From Acetobacteraceae bacterium (GTDB lineage: Bacteria; Pseudomonadota; Alphaproteobacteria; Acetobacterales; Acetobacteraceae): a DNA stretch of 39,903 nucleotides. A program made the translations under genes and the position numbers. The DNA lies in NCBI GenBank assembly GCA_003164135.1, contig PLSD01000108.1, forward strand, positions 1 to 39,903. Direction: 5' to 3'. The notes beneath the pieces are model-generated. The model did no database searches and was not told where the DNA came from. It saw nothing but the letters and a program-made list of their open reading frames with translations. Positions 17,966-25,730 of this stretch are shown piece by piece. Every line of letters starts with the position of its first letter. The stretch's first letter is position 1.

Positions 17966-19750
17966 ATGTCGCTTTTGCCGTATCTATGGCCCAAGCACGC
18001 GCTTGGCCTGCGGGTCCGGCTGGTGCTGGCGGTTATCTCCATGCTGCTGGGGATCGCGGCGACGGTGTATTTGCCGATCCCGTATATCCACGCGGTTAAC
18101 CGCCTGTCCGCAAAAGCTGGGCCGCTGGCGGTGCCGGCCGCGATTATCGTGGCTTATGCGCTGGTCCGGGTTGCCTCGGCGGCCTTTGGCGAGTTGCGGG
18201 ATGCGATTTTTGCGAAAGTGCAGATGCGTGCGTCGCGTGAGGTCGCGCGCCAGACCTTTGAGCATCTGCACGGCCTTTCCATGCGCTTCCATCTGGACCG
18301 CCAGACCGGCGGCCTCTCCAACATCATCCTGCGCGGCACATTGGGGATTCAGACCGTGTTGCGGCTGGTCGCGTTCAATGTGCTGCCCACGATTATCCAG
18401 TTGCTGGCGACCGTTGCCGTGCTCTGGCACATGTTCAATGTCTGGTATGCGGTGACCACGTTTCTGGCGGTTGCCGTGTATATGGGGTTCACCTTTGGGT
18501 TCACGGCTTGGCGCACCAAATTCCGCCGCGCGATGAATGAGTCCGATAACGAGGCGCAGACCAAGGCGATTGATTCGCTGCTGAACTTTGAGACGGTTAA
18601 ATATTTCGGCAATGAGGCGCATGAGTCCCGGCGGTTTGATGAAAGTCTCGCGCGTTTCGAGAAAGCCTCGGTGAAATCACAGGTATCGCTGAATGCGCTG
18701 AACATCGGGCAGGCCAGCATCATATCCGTCGCGCTGGCGGTGATGATGCTGATGGCGGCGCATGGGGTTGTGTATGACCACATGCAGGTCGGGCAGTTCG
18801 TGCTGGTGAACACCTATTTGATTCAGCTGTATGTGCCGTTGAACTTTCTGGGCTTTGTGTATTTCCAGTTGAACCAGGGGCTGGTCGACATGGAGCAGAT
18901 GTTCGCGCTCATGCGGGTCAACTATGAGATCACCGACCAACCCGGCGCGATCGCGCTGAAGCCGCAGGGGCCGCCGGTGGAAGTGCGGTTTGAGGATGTG
19001 CATTTCGGCTACAACCCGGACCGCGATATTCTCAAAGGTGTCAGCTTTAGCGTGGCGCCGGGGCAGAAGGTCGCCATTGTCGGGCCCACGGGCTCCGGTA
19101 AATCCACCATCAGCCGCCTGCTGTTCCGCTTTTACGACACGGTGAGCGGGACCGTGCTGGTGGATGGGCATGACGTGCGCGACTACACGCAGCACTCCTT
19201 ACGCGCCGCCATCGGCGTGGTGCCGCAGGATACCGTGCTGTTCAACGACACGATTTTCTACAACATCGCCTACGGCAGGCCGGGGGCGAGTGTGGCCGAA
19301 ATTGAGCAGGCGGCGCGGCTGGCGCAGATCCACGATTTTATCGTCACGCTGCCGCAGGGCTACAAGACCAAGGTGGGTGAGCGGGGGCTGAAGCTCTCGG
19401 GTGGTGAGAAGCAGCGCGTGGCGATTGCGCGGACCATTTTGAAGAACCCGCGGGTGCTGATTTTGGACGAGGCAACCAGCGCGCTGGATACCGCGACGGA
19501 GCAGGACATCGGCACGGCGCTGCGCTCGGTGGCGTATGACCGCACGACGCTGGTGATTGCGCACCGGCTTTCCACGGTGACGGATGCCGACGAGATACTG
19601 GTGCTGCGCGAGGGTGCGATTGTGGAGCGCGGCAGCCATGCGGCGTTGCTGGCGGCGGACGGCGTGTACGCCGACATGTGGGCGGCGCAGCAGGTGGAGC
19701 ACGAGGAAGAAGTGACGGGCCACAAAGTTCTGGGAGAAGTGGCGGAATAG
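17966..19750 (+). CDS. ABC exporter of the Atm1/HMT1 (ABCB6/7) type, fused TMD-NBD
   Basis: This half-transporter of 594 residues is expected to export glutathione-linked substrates, such as metal or sulfur conjugates, across the inner membrane as a homodimer. Six membrane segments (about 10-300, starting LRVRLVLAVISMLLGIAATVYL) precede the nucleotide-binding domain. That domain has Walker A GPTGSGKST, Q-loop VPQDTVLFNDT, signature LSGGEKQRVAIARTI, Walker B VLILDEATSALD and the switch IAHRLSTV. AGGAGG lies 13 nt before the ATG at 17966; an upstream ATG (17879) would add 29 residues but lacks a ribosome site and leaves only 10 nt to the divergent gene. The Atm1 assignment rests on overall pattern and is moderately sure. 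Confidence 0.92.
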   Translation: MSLLPYLWPKHALGLRVRLVLAVISMLLGIAATVYLPIPYIHAVNRLSAKAGPLAVPAAIIVAYALVRVASAAFGELRDAIFAKVQMRASREVARQTFEHLHGLSMRFHLDRQTGGLSNIILRGTLGIQTVLRLVAFNVLPTIIQLLATVAVLWHMFNVWYAVTTFLAVAVYMGFTFGFTAWRTKFRRAMNESDNEAQTKAIDSLLNFETVKYFGNEAHESRRFDESLARFEKASVKSQVSLNALNIGQASIISVALAVMMLMAAHGVVYDHMQVGQFVLVNTYLIQLYVPLNFLGFVYFQLNQGLVDMEQMFALMRVNYEITDQPGAIALKPQGPPVEVRFEDVHFGYNPDRDILKGVSFSVAPGQKVAIVGPTGSGKSTISRLLFRFYDTVSGTVLVDGHDVRDYTQHSLRAAIGVVPQDTVLFNDTIFYNIAYGRPGASVAEIEQAARLAQIHDFIVTLPQGYKTKVGERGLKLSGGEKQRVAIARTILKNPRVLILDEATSALDTATEQDIGTALRSVAYDRTTLVIAHRLSTVTDADEILVLREGAIVERGSHAALLAADGVYADMWAAQQVEHEEEVTGHKVLGEVAE

Positions 19751-19770
19751 GTTCCGGCGCGTCACAAAAG

Positions 19771-19800
19771 CCCAAAATGCATGTTTTTGGGTCATTTTTT
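19771..19800 (+). terminator. Terminator after the ABC exporter
   Basis: CCCAAAA (19771-19777) pairs with TTTTGGG (19785-19791) over a 7-nt loop and is followed by TCA and six Ts, 21 nt past the stop. Confidence 0.7.
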
Positions 19801-19858
19801 AGCAGTCTGGCGTATTGCCCTGGTAGCGCTACGAAAAATCACCAAGTAGAAGGCGCCG

Positions 19859-20128
19859 ATGGAAAATACGATGAACCAGACACAGACACCGCCTGAGCGC
19901 GACCTGAGCCACGCCGGCTCGGTTGTGGACAAGGCCATTGAGTACATGATCAGCCAGCAGATCAACTCGCTGGCGATTGCCTCCGCCCTGCTGGGCGGCG
20001 CCATGGGGCTGCTGACACGCACTTTGCCCGACGATGTGGTCGTGCAGATTCTGCGGCAGGCGATGGAGAGTGTGGAATCCGGTGAAATGCGCTCCACGGT
20101 GGGCAAGGATCACGCGGGCGAGGCTTGA
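19859..20128 (+). CDS. Small conserved-looking helical protein of unknown function
   Basis: This 89-residue protein is not one I recognise. AGAAGG lies 6 nt before the ATG, supporting this start. The sequence is a short polar N-terminus, then an amphipathic helix (AGSVVDKAIEYMISQQINSL), a weakly hydrophobic Ala/Gly/Leu stretch (AIASALLGGAMGLLTRTL, about 40-57) and an acidic helix (DDVVVQILRQAMESVESGEM). It has no signal peptide or metal motif. The middle stretch could touch a membrane but is short for a full segment. It lies between the ABC exporter terminator and rpmB, 84 nt upstream of rpmB on the same strand. Confidence 0.7.
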   Translation: MENTMNQTQTPPERDLSHAGSVVDKAIEYMISQQINSLAIASALLGGAMGLLTRTLPDDVVVQILRQAMESVESGEMRSTVGKDHAGEA

Positions 20129-20212
20129 CGGGGACGAGGGTTTTGCCCATAACCCGCCCTGGATTTCGGGCTGGCATCCGCCGGCCCGCTTTGCGTATTT
20201 GAGGATAGACCT

Positions 20213-20512
20213 ATGGCCCGCCGTTGTGAACTGACCGGAAAGACCGTGCAATCTGGCAATAATGTCAGCCATGCGAACAACAAGACCCGCCGCCGGTTCT
20301 TGCCGAATCTGCAGGAAACCTCGCTGCTGTCCGACGTTCTGGGCAATATCCGGCTGCGCCTTTCCACCCGCGCGATCCGCACCGTTGAGCATAACGGCGG
20401 CCTGGATGCGTATCTGCTGAGCCAGAACGACAGCAAGATGACCACCGAAGGCCTAGCGCTGAAGCGCCGCCTGGAGCGCGCCACCGCCAAAAAGGCCGCC
20501 AAGACCGCGTAA
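20213..20512 (+). CDS. rpmB: 50S ribosomal protein L28
   Basis: This 99-residue protein begins [20 protein letters not shown], the L28 signature, followed by [17 protein letters not shown] and the [18 protein letters not shown] region. The length is typical for Alphaproteobacteria, which have a longer basic tail ([16 protein letters not shown]) than E. coli L28. GAGGA lies 7-8 nt upstream of the ATG. It is a 23S rRNA-binding protein of the large subunit. arfB begins 33 nt downstream on the same strand, so the two may be cotranscribed. Confidence 0.97.
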   Translation: MARRCELTGKTVQSGNNVSHANNKTRRRFLPNLQETSLLSDVLGNIRLRLSTRAIRTVEHNGGLDAYLLSQNDSKMTTEGLALKRRLERATAKKAAKTA

Positions 20513-20544
20513 ACCGCGCGGCCTGGCAGTGATGGCTGGGCCGG

Positions 20545-20967
20545 ATGTTTATACAAGTTACGCCAAAACTCGGGATCAGCGAGGCTGATCTCGAGGAAAG
20601 CTTTATTGCGGCATCTGGCCCTGGGGGGCAGAACGTCAATAAGGTCGCAACCGCCGTACAGCTGCGGTTTAATTTATTAAAATGTGAATCGCTGCCGGGC
20701 GCGGTGAAAACCCGCATGCGGGTGCTCGCCGGACGGCGGTTGAATAATGACGGGGTGATCGTGATCACCGCCAACCGCTTTCGCACGCAATTGCAGAACC
20801 GCGAGGACGCGCGTGAGCGGCTGTTCGAGATTATTCGTGAGGCGGCGGTGGCCCCGGTGTTCCGCAAGCCGACACGGCCGACGAAGGCTTCGAAGACGCG
20901 CAGGCTGGAGGCGAAGAGCCAGCGGGGCGAGACGAAGAGGTTAAGGCGGGGTGGGGATGACGGGTAG
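20545..20967 (+). CDS. arfB: Alternative ribosome-rescue factor ArfB (peptidyl-tRNA hydrolase)
   Basis: This 140-residue release-factor-like protein rescues ribosomes stalled on mRNAs lacking a stop codon. The GGQ catalytic motif is in ASGPGGQNVNKVATAVQLRF (29-36 for the SGPGGQNV core). The basic tail (RPTKASKTRRLEAKSQRGETKRLRR) is the part known in ArfB/YaeJ to enter the empty mRNA channel. It is short, lacks codon-recognition domains and has normal length for ArfB. It lies directly after rpmB. In many Alphaproteobacteria ArfB backs up trans-translation. Confidence 0.95.
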   Translation: MFIQVTPKLGISEADLEESFIAASGPGGQNVNKVATAVQLRFNLLKCESLPGAVKTRMRVLAGRRLNNDGVIVITANRFRTQLQNREDARERLFEIIREAAVAPVFRKPTRPTKASKTRRLEAKSQRGETKRLRRGGDDG

Positions 20968-21027
20968 CCGGATTTTGAGGTCTTTTTACTAGGCGGCTAA
21001 GCGATGGTTCAGCTGTGCGGCTCCCAG

Positions 21028-22221
21028 TTACGGCACATGTGCGACGAATGCTCCGTAGAGCTGGATGGCTTCTGACCGATATGATGCATCTATGACTGCA
21101 GGATTTTCTGGGTCGGCAGAACTTACCACCGGAGGGCCAGGCAGTGTCCCGAAAATAGTCTTGCCGTTATCACTGACCACTTGGATTGACGCGTAGGGTG
21201 GTAGCGTGTTTGGCAACCCATTGCTTTTCAGCCAATCGCTAATGGTCTGCACCCCTTGCGGGCTCACGCGCAGGCCGACGCGACCAAAATACGGTCCCTG
21301 AAGCGCCGGGCACTCTGCATTGATGAAGATCGTCCCCGTCTCGTCGATGGCGATAACTTTATAGCTCTTGCATCCCGGCAGGAGCTTCAGGGGCGCCAAA
21401 AGCTGGCCGGATGCATCCCATATTTCTGGTGGACCAAAAAGGTAATCTTGGTTTACTGCGACGAACGACGCATCGCGGTTCATGACCAAAGGGTCGTCCG
21501 TGCTCTGTAGGCCGGTATAATTCTGGAACTTTATATATCTGTCCTTGGCGTCAATACGGCCAAGACTTGGTAGGTTGGAGTCCGCAACCAAGATATTCTG
21601 AAAATCATCTGAAACGCTAACATTTTGGAACTTATGGCCAAATTTTTGACCGACATCCTCAATGCCGGTGCTGGTCCAAATTTTTTCGGCGGAATAACTC
21701 TGATCAGGCAAGGGGCCTGAATTGCAGTTGAACCTCCCATCGCTGCCCAGGTCACTTTGGCCAAAGCAGGAGAATAATATTTCTTGGCCGTCATCACTAA
21801 CTAGCTTAGCCGGCCCGGCACCCGGGCCCAAATATGCTGGCTTAATAGGACCTGGGTAGAGATGCGGCGTGAGCAATTGCACACCGGTTTTCATGGTCCA
21901 GCGGAAAATGCCGAAATCTTCCAAATGTTGCAGGCTTTGATAAAGGACCTGTTTTGAGAACTCGCCGGCAACGACCGTGCCGTCATAATTTATCGCTGTT
22001 GGCCAAATACCATAGCCATCAGGAGTTCCCCGCAATGCGATAAATCCGTCAGCCTCCGTCCAGAGTTGGCCATTAACGAGAAGCACACGGCCATCGCCGC
22101 TGATCGTGACAGCATGGGCGAATGGAATAGCCACCAAGTAGGGCCGATCCGCTGGCATTGCTTTCGCAGTTATGCAAGTTGCCAAAGCAACGAGCAGACA
22201 AAAAACCAAGCGGTGGCGCAT
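21028..22221 (-). CDS. Secreted HAF-repeat-like (beta-propeller-like) protein, function unknown
   Basis: This 397-residue protein has a Sec signal peptide (MRHRLVFCLLVALATCITAKA, cleavage likely near AKA/MPA). The mature part has repeated motifs of the type 'iSgDGrvllvnGqlWteadG', 'AINYDGTVVAGEF', 'vSDDGQEILFSC' and 'vSDNGKTIFG'. They resemble the 'extracellular repeat, HAF family' pattern, which probably forms a beta-propeller. Function and ligand are unknown. The gene is visibly richer in A and T than both neighbours, suggesting later acquisition. It is alone: arfB converges from the left, and the CDF gene lies upstream on the same strand. Confidence 0.7.
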   Translation of the reverse strand: MRHRLVFCLLVALATCITAKAMPADRPYLVAIPFAHAVTISGDGRVLLVNGQLWTEADGFIALRGTPDGYGIWPTAINYDGTVVAGEFSKQVLYQSLQHLEDFGIFRWTMKTGVQLLTPHLYPGPIKPAYLGPGAGPAKLVSDDGQEILFSCFGQSDLGSDGRFNCNSGPLPDQSYSAEKIWTSTGIEDVGQKFGHKFQNVSVSDDFQNILVADSNLPSLGRIDAKDRYIKFQNYTGLQSTDDPLVMNRDASFVAVNQDYLFGPPEIWDASGQLLAPLKLLPGCKSYKVIAIDETGTIFINAECPALQGPYFGRVGLRVSPQGVQTISDWLKSNGLPNTLPPYASIQVVSDNGKTIFGTLPGPPVVSSADPENPAVIDASYRSEAIQLYGAFVAHVP

Positions 22222-22245
22222 TTGCTAATCCCAGGGGTAGAATAG

Positions 22246-22279
22246 ATCGGAACGATAAGGGAAACGAATTGGTTCCGAT
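22246..22279. promoter_or_regulatory. Inverted repeat upstream of the HAF-like gene
   Basis: ATCGGAAC (22246-22253) and GTTCCGAT (22272-22279) form a perfect 8-bp pair separated by 18 nt, 25 nt upstream of the start. This spacing suits a dimeric regulator or an RNA hairpin in the leader. No regulator is identified. Confidence 0.4.
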
Positions 22280-22330
22280 AGATGGTTGCCACCGCAACTG
22301 CGAACAGCAGATTTCTGGCTGCGCGCCCTT

Positions 22331-23266
22331 CTACCCCACCCGGTTGTCGAGCCGTTCGTCCTCAATGCCGGCGGGTTCCAGATGCGAGATCACCTCCACC
22401 ACTTGCGGCAGGAATAAATCCCTGACGGCGTTTTCCGCCGCGTCGCTGATGGCGTGGCCCTGGGTGATGGTGAGGTTTGCGTCCACTTCCATGTGGAATT
22501 CGACGAAGGTGCGGTCGCCGGAATCGCGGGTGCGCAGATCGTGCAGGCCGCGCACGCCGGGGCAGGCCATCACGCGGTCCTCGATGCGTTTGCGTTCTTC
22601 CGGCGGTAGTTCGCGGTCGAGCAGCTGTTTGAGCACGTCGGTATCGATGCCGCGGCTGTTCCAGAACATATAGCCGGCGATGACCAGGGCGAAAGCCGGG
22701 TCAACACGCTCCCAGCCCGTGAAGCGGATGATGCCCAGGGCGGCCAGCACGGCCAGATTAACGGCGACATCCGCGAGATAATTCGCCCGATCCGCCGCGA
22801 TGGCAGTCGACCTGGTTTGCCGCATGACCCAGGTTTGCAGAATAACTAGGCCGGCGGCGGCAAGCAGGCTGGCGATGATAACCCAGAGGCCAAAGCCGAT
22901 TTGCTTGACCGGATCAGGAAATACCAGCCGCTCGACCGACTGGAAGGCAAGTACGAGCGCGCCGCCGTAGAGAAAGCGCGATTGCGTGAAGCCGGCGAGG
23001 GCCTCGGCTTTGCCGTAGCCGAACCGGTGTCCTCTGTCGGGCGGGCGCTCGGCGAGGCGCACGGCGCGGAAGGTGGTGAAGGAGGTGACCACGTCCACCA
23101 GGCCGTCCACGGTGGAGGAGAGGAGTGCCACCGAACCGGTGGCGAGCCAGGCGGTCATTTTGACCACAAGCAGGAGAACGGCGGCCACAAACGTGATGCG
23201 GCTGGCGAACCGGCGCAGCTTGGAGGCCCGCTCAGCCGTGATGGGTGCACGCCGGGTATCGGTCAC
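22331..23266 (-). CDS. Cation diffusion facilitator family transporter (FieF-like)
   Basis: This 311-residue inner-membrane metal/proton antiporter has six membrane segments (about 25-205) and a C-terminal cytoplasmic ferredoxin-like domain (about 215-300, with VEFHMEVDANLTITQGH). The transport site has DGLVD in the second segment (both aspartates of the FieF site). In the fifth segment ANYLAD replaces the HYQSD of FieF, so the site His is Asn while the Asp is kept. The known FieF substrates are Zn and Fe; the substitution may shift selectivity. A GTG start at 23266 is used. It is divergent from the cobalamin riboswitch and btuB, with about 150 nt between its start and the aptamer. Confidence 0.93.
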   Translation of the reverse strand: MTDTRRAPITAERASKLRRFASRITFVAAVLLLVVKMTAWLATGSVALLSSTVDGLVDVVTSFTTFRAVRLAERPPDRGHRFGYGKAEALAGFTQSRFLYGGALVLAFQSVERLVFPDPVKQIGFGLWVIIASLLAAAGLVILQTWVMRQTRSTAIAADRANYLADVAVNLAVLAALGIIRFTGWERVDPAFALVIAGYMFWNSRGIDTDVLKQLLDRELPPEERKRIEDRVMACPGVRGLHDLRTRDSGDRTFVEFHMEVDANLTITQGHAISDAAENAVRDLFLPQVVEVISHLEPAGIEDERLDNRVG

Positions 23267-23413
23267 TGGCTCAGACTGCTGTGCGCGTGATGTTCGACGG
23301 AATGGGTCATGTGAATCGTCTAGCGGGGCGAGGCCGGAAATTCAAACTGATCCGGTGCGGGGGGCCTGAAGACCCCTTGCATGTGAGTGCATTAACCGTC
23401 TACCAAACCCGCA

Positions 23414-23572
23414 GACGAAGGTGGCCCTAACGGGCTGAAACGGGAATGCGGTGTAAAAATCCGCGGCTGCCCCCGCAACTGTAAGCGGCTAGCTCTCTCC
23501 ACATGCCATTGCCTCAACGGGTGAGAAGGCGGAGGGCGCAAGAATCCGCGAGCCAGGAGACCGGCCGGCGTC
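23414..23572 (+). ncRNA. Cobalamin (adenosylcobalamin-class) riboswitch
   Basis: The conserved core is clear: AACGGGAATGCGGTG (23440-23453 region), AATCCGCGGCTGCCCCCGCAACTGTAAGCGG (in two blocks, 23458-23488), and the B12 box GCGAGCCAGGAGACCGGCC (23548-23566). Terminal GACG (23414-23417) and CGTC (23569-23572) can pair as P1. It lies upstream of a BtuB-type receptor, the usual target of B12 repression. The 432-nt gap between the CDF gene and btuB is filled by this element and its expression platform. Confidence 0.95.
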
Positions 23573-23654
23573 GAGACATTTGCGCGTTTATGGGCGGGGT
23601 GCACCATGGATGGAAGGGAGAGAGACCCTGAGCCTCTGTCGCATTTTTGAAAGT

Positions 23655-23683
23655 GCCGCGCGCGGGGGAAACCTGCGCGTGGC
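23655..23683 (+). promoter_or_regulatory. Hairpin before the btuB ribosome site (candidate expression platform)
   Basis: GCCGCGCGC (23655-23663) pairs with GCGCGTGGC (23675-23683), one G-T pair. It lies 6 nt before GGAG (23690-23693) and about 16 nt before the btuB ATG. It has no T run, so translational control is more likely than termination. Its link to the aptamer is inferred. Confidence 0.4.
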
Positions 23684-23699
23684 TAGTGCGGAGCGGGTT

Positions 23700-25694
23700 A
23701 TGAAAAAGGCTAAATTATTCCGGTATTTCCTGGCGGCGTCGCTGTTGCCGGTGGCGGCGTGGGCGGATGATACGGGGCAGGCGATTGTCGTTACCGCCAC
23801 CCGTGTTGCAACGCCGGTGCGCAATGTGCCCGCGGGGATTACGGTGATCACCAAGGCGGATATGCAGGCGCGCGGTTACACCACGCTGGCGCAGGCGCTG
23901 AACGCGGTGCCGGGCCTGGGCGTGGTGCAGTCCGGCGGCCCGGGGAATGCGGCCAGCGTGTTTATCCGTGGTTCCAATTCCGAGGATGTGCTGGTGCTGC
24001 TTGACGGCGTGCCGGTTAACGATCCGTCCGAGGCCAACGGCGGCTTTAATTTTGGTATATATACGTTGAGCGATGTTGCGCGGATCGAGGTGGTGCGCGG
24101 TGCGATGTCCGGACTGTATGGCTCGAATGCTATTGGCGGGGTGATCAACATCATCACCGTGCAGGGGGGCGGCGCGCCGAAAGCCAGTATCGAGATGGCC
24201 GGCGGTTTCCCCAGCCAGGGTCAGGGAAGTGCCACCATTTCAGGTTCCACCGGCAAGTTCGACTATGCGTTGAGCGGCGGGTTGGATGAGGAATCAGGCT
24301 TTGATGCCACGCCCAAGCGCATGAGCGTTTATGCGGGCGTAAAAGACCCGTTCCGTTCCAAAATGGGATCGGTGAACCTGGGCTATTCGGTGGTGCCCGG
24401 CACGCGGGTTTATGTGGTGGCACGTGCGCAACAGACGGATGCGGGATTTCCGAATCTGGGCTACCCGATTTACGACGACCACAACGAGTTTGACAAAAAC
24501 ACCAATTATTTTGGCAAGCTCGGCGTGGCTAGCGAATTGTTCAACGGGCGGCTGAGCACGGATTTGTTTGTGGCGCGGGTGCAAAACGAGCTGCATTACA
24601 CCAATTTGCTGGATGCGGTGGACCCGAATGGCGCGCAGGCGAATGATGTATACCACGGCACGCGGACCGATATGCAGTGGAACAATACGGTGCATCTGCC
24701 CGACGCCGGGATCAGCTCGCTCTCCTCGGTGATGTTTGGTGCTGAATATATTAACGACTCCGCAAAAGAGAACGTGAACGAGGCGTATGGCGGGTATCCG
24801 TATACGCAAGCGGTGGATCATGCGCAGCACACCTGGGCGGGACACGTGGGGGCGCAGACCACGCTGCTTAACCGGCTGACATTGACGGCGGCTTTGCGTG
24901 ACGATGCGGTGTCGAGTTTCGGCAACGCGGTCACCTGGCGGACGGGTGGCGTGCTGGCGGTGCCGGAAGCGGATCTGCGGTTCAAAGCCTCCTACGGCAC
25001 CGGGTTCCTCGCCCCCTCGCTGTTCGATTTGTATGGCAAGGACAGTTACGGTTATTCCGGCAATCCAAATTTGAAGGCCGAATACAGCAGCGGCTTCGAG
25101 GCAGGGCCGGAATTCGAAATTCCCCTGTCCGGGCCGGATAGTTTTATTAACCTCTCGGCCACGTATTTCCAGTCCAGCATCCGCGATCTGATTACTTTCG
25201 TGGAGCTTCCACCGAATGAGGTGGTTCCACCACATTACTATACCTCCACGGAGGCAAATATCGGCCGGGCCAATCTGAACGGGGTGGAGACCGAGGCGGT
25301 GCTGAGTCCAGCGCCTTGGCTGACGGCTGATTTCACCTATACCCGCACGCGCGCGGTGAATGCTGAGACTGGTGCCGCCTTGCTGCGCCGGCCACAGAAT
25401 GTCGCGGCCGCGACGTTGACCATCGTACCGGCACCGGGCTTCAGCATCACGCCGCAGGTGCAATATGTTGGGCGGTTCGATGACTACCTGTACGCAAATA
25501 ACGGCTATCCGGTAGGCACCGGCAGTTCCGACCCTGGAACCATTGTGAACCTGACCGCCTCGTACCGGCTGAATGATAAATTCACCCTGTTCGCGGTGGG
25601 CAAGAACATTCTCAACTCGAATTTCGAGGCGGTGAACGGCTTGCAGATTCCTGGAGCCTCACTGCTGCTTGGTGTGCGCGCGACGATTCAGTAA
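23700..25694 (+). CDS. btuB: TonB-dependent vitamin B12 receptor, BtuB type
   Basis: This 664-residue outer-membrane receptor has a signal peptide (MKKAKLFRYFLAASLLPVAAWA) and a TonB box AIVVTATR just after it. The plug domain includes TLAQALNAVPGLGV, VFIRGSNSEDVLVLLDGVPV and ARIEVVRGAMSGLYGSNAIGGVINII. A 22-strand-type barrel ends in an aromatic-poor SLLLGVRATIQ. The cobalamin riboswitch upstream supports B12 or a corrinoid as ligand. The frame is open upstream to 23580, but the signal peptide and GGAG fix the start at 23700. No btuCDF genes are in the window. Confidence 0.93.
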   Translation: MKKAKLFRYFLAASLLPVAAWADDTGQAIVVTATRVATPVRNVPAGITVITKADMQARGYTTLAQALNAVPGLGVVQSGGPGNAASVFIRGSNSEDVLVLLDGVPVNDPSEANGGFNFGIYTLSDVARIEVVRGAMSGLYGSNAIGGVINIITVQGGGAPKASIEMAGGFPSQGQGSATISGSTGKFDYALSGGLDEESGFDATPKRMSVYAGVKDPFRSKMGSVNLGYSVVPGTRVYVVARAQQTDAGFPNLGYPIYDDHNEFDKNTNYFGKLGVASELFNGRLSTDLFVARVQNELHYTNLLDAVDPNGAQANDVYHGTRTDMQWNNTVHLPDAGISSLSSVMFGAEYINDSAKENVNEAYGGYPYTQAVDHAQHTWAGHVGAQTTLLNRLTLTAALRDDAVSSFGNAVTWRTGGVLAVPEADLRFKASYGTGFLAPSLFDLYGKDSYGYSGNPNLKAEYSSGFEAGPEFEIPLSGPDSFINLSATYFQSSIRDLITFVELPPNEVVPPHYYTSTEANIGRANLNGVETEAVLSPAPWLTADFTYTRTRAVNAETGAALLRRPQNVAAATLTIVPAPGFSITPQVQYVGRFDDYLYANNGYPVGTGSSDPGTIVNLTASYRLNDKFTLFAVGKNILNSNFEAVNGLQIPGASLLLGVRATIQ

Positions 25695-25700
25695 ACGCAA

Positions 25701-25729
25701 AAACGGGCAGTTCACGCTGCCCGTTTTTT
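25701..25729. terminator. Bidirectional terminator between btuB and the SphA-family gene
   Basis: AAACGGGCAG and CTGCCCGTTT form a 10-bp stem with loop TTCACG. T tracts follow on both strands, so it can end both convergent genes. Confidence 0.93.
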
Positions 25730-25730
25730 C

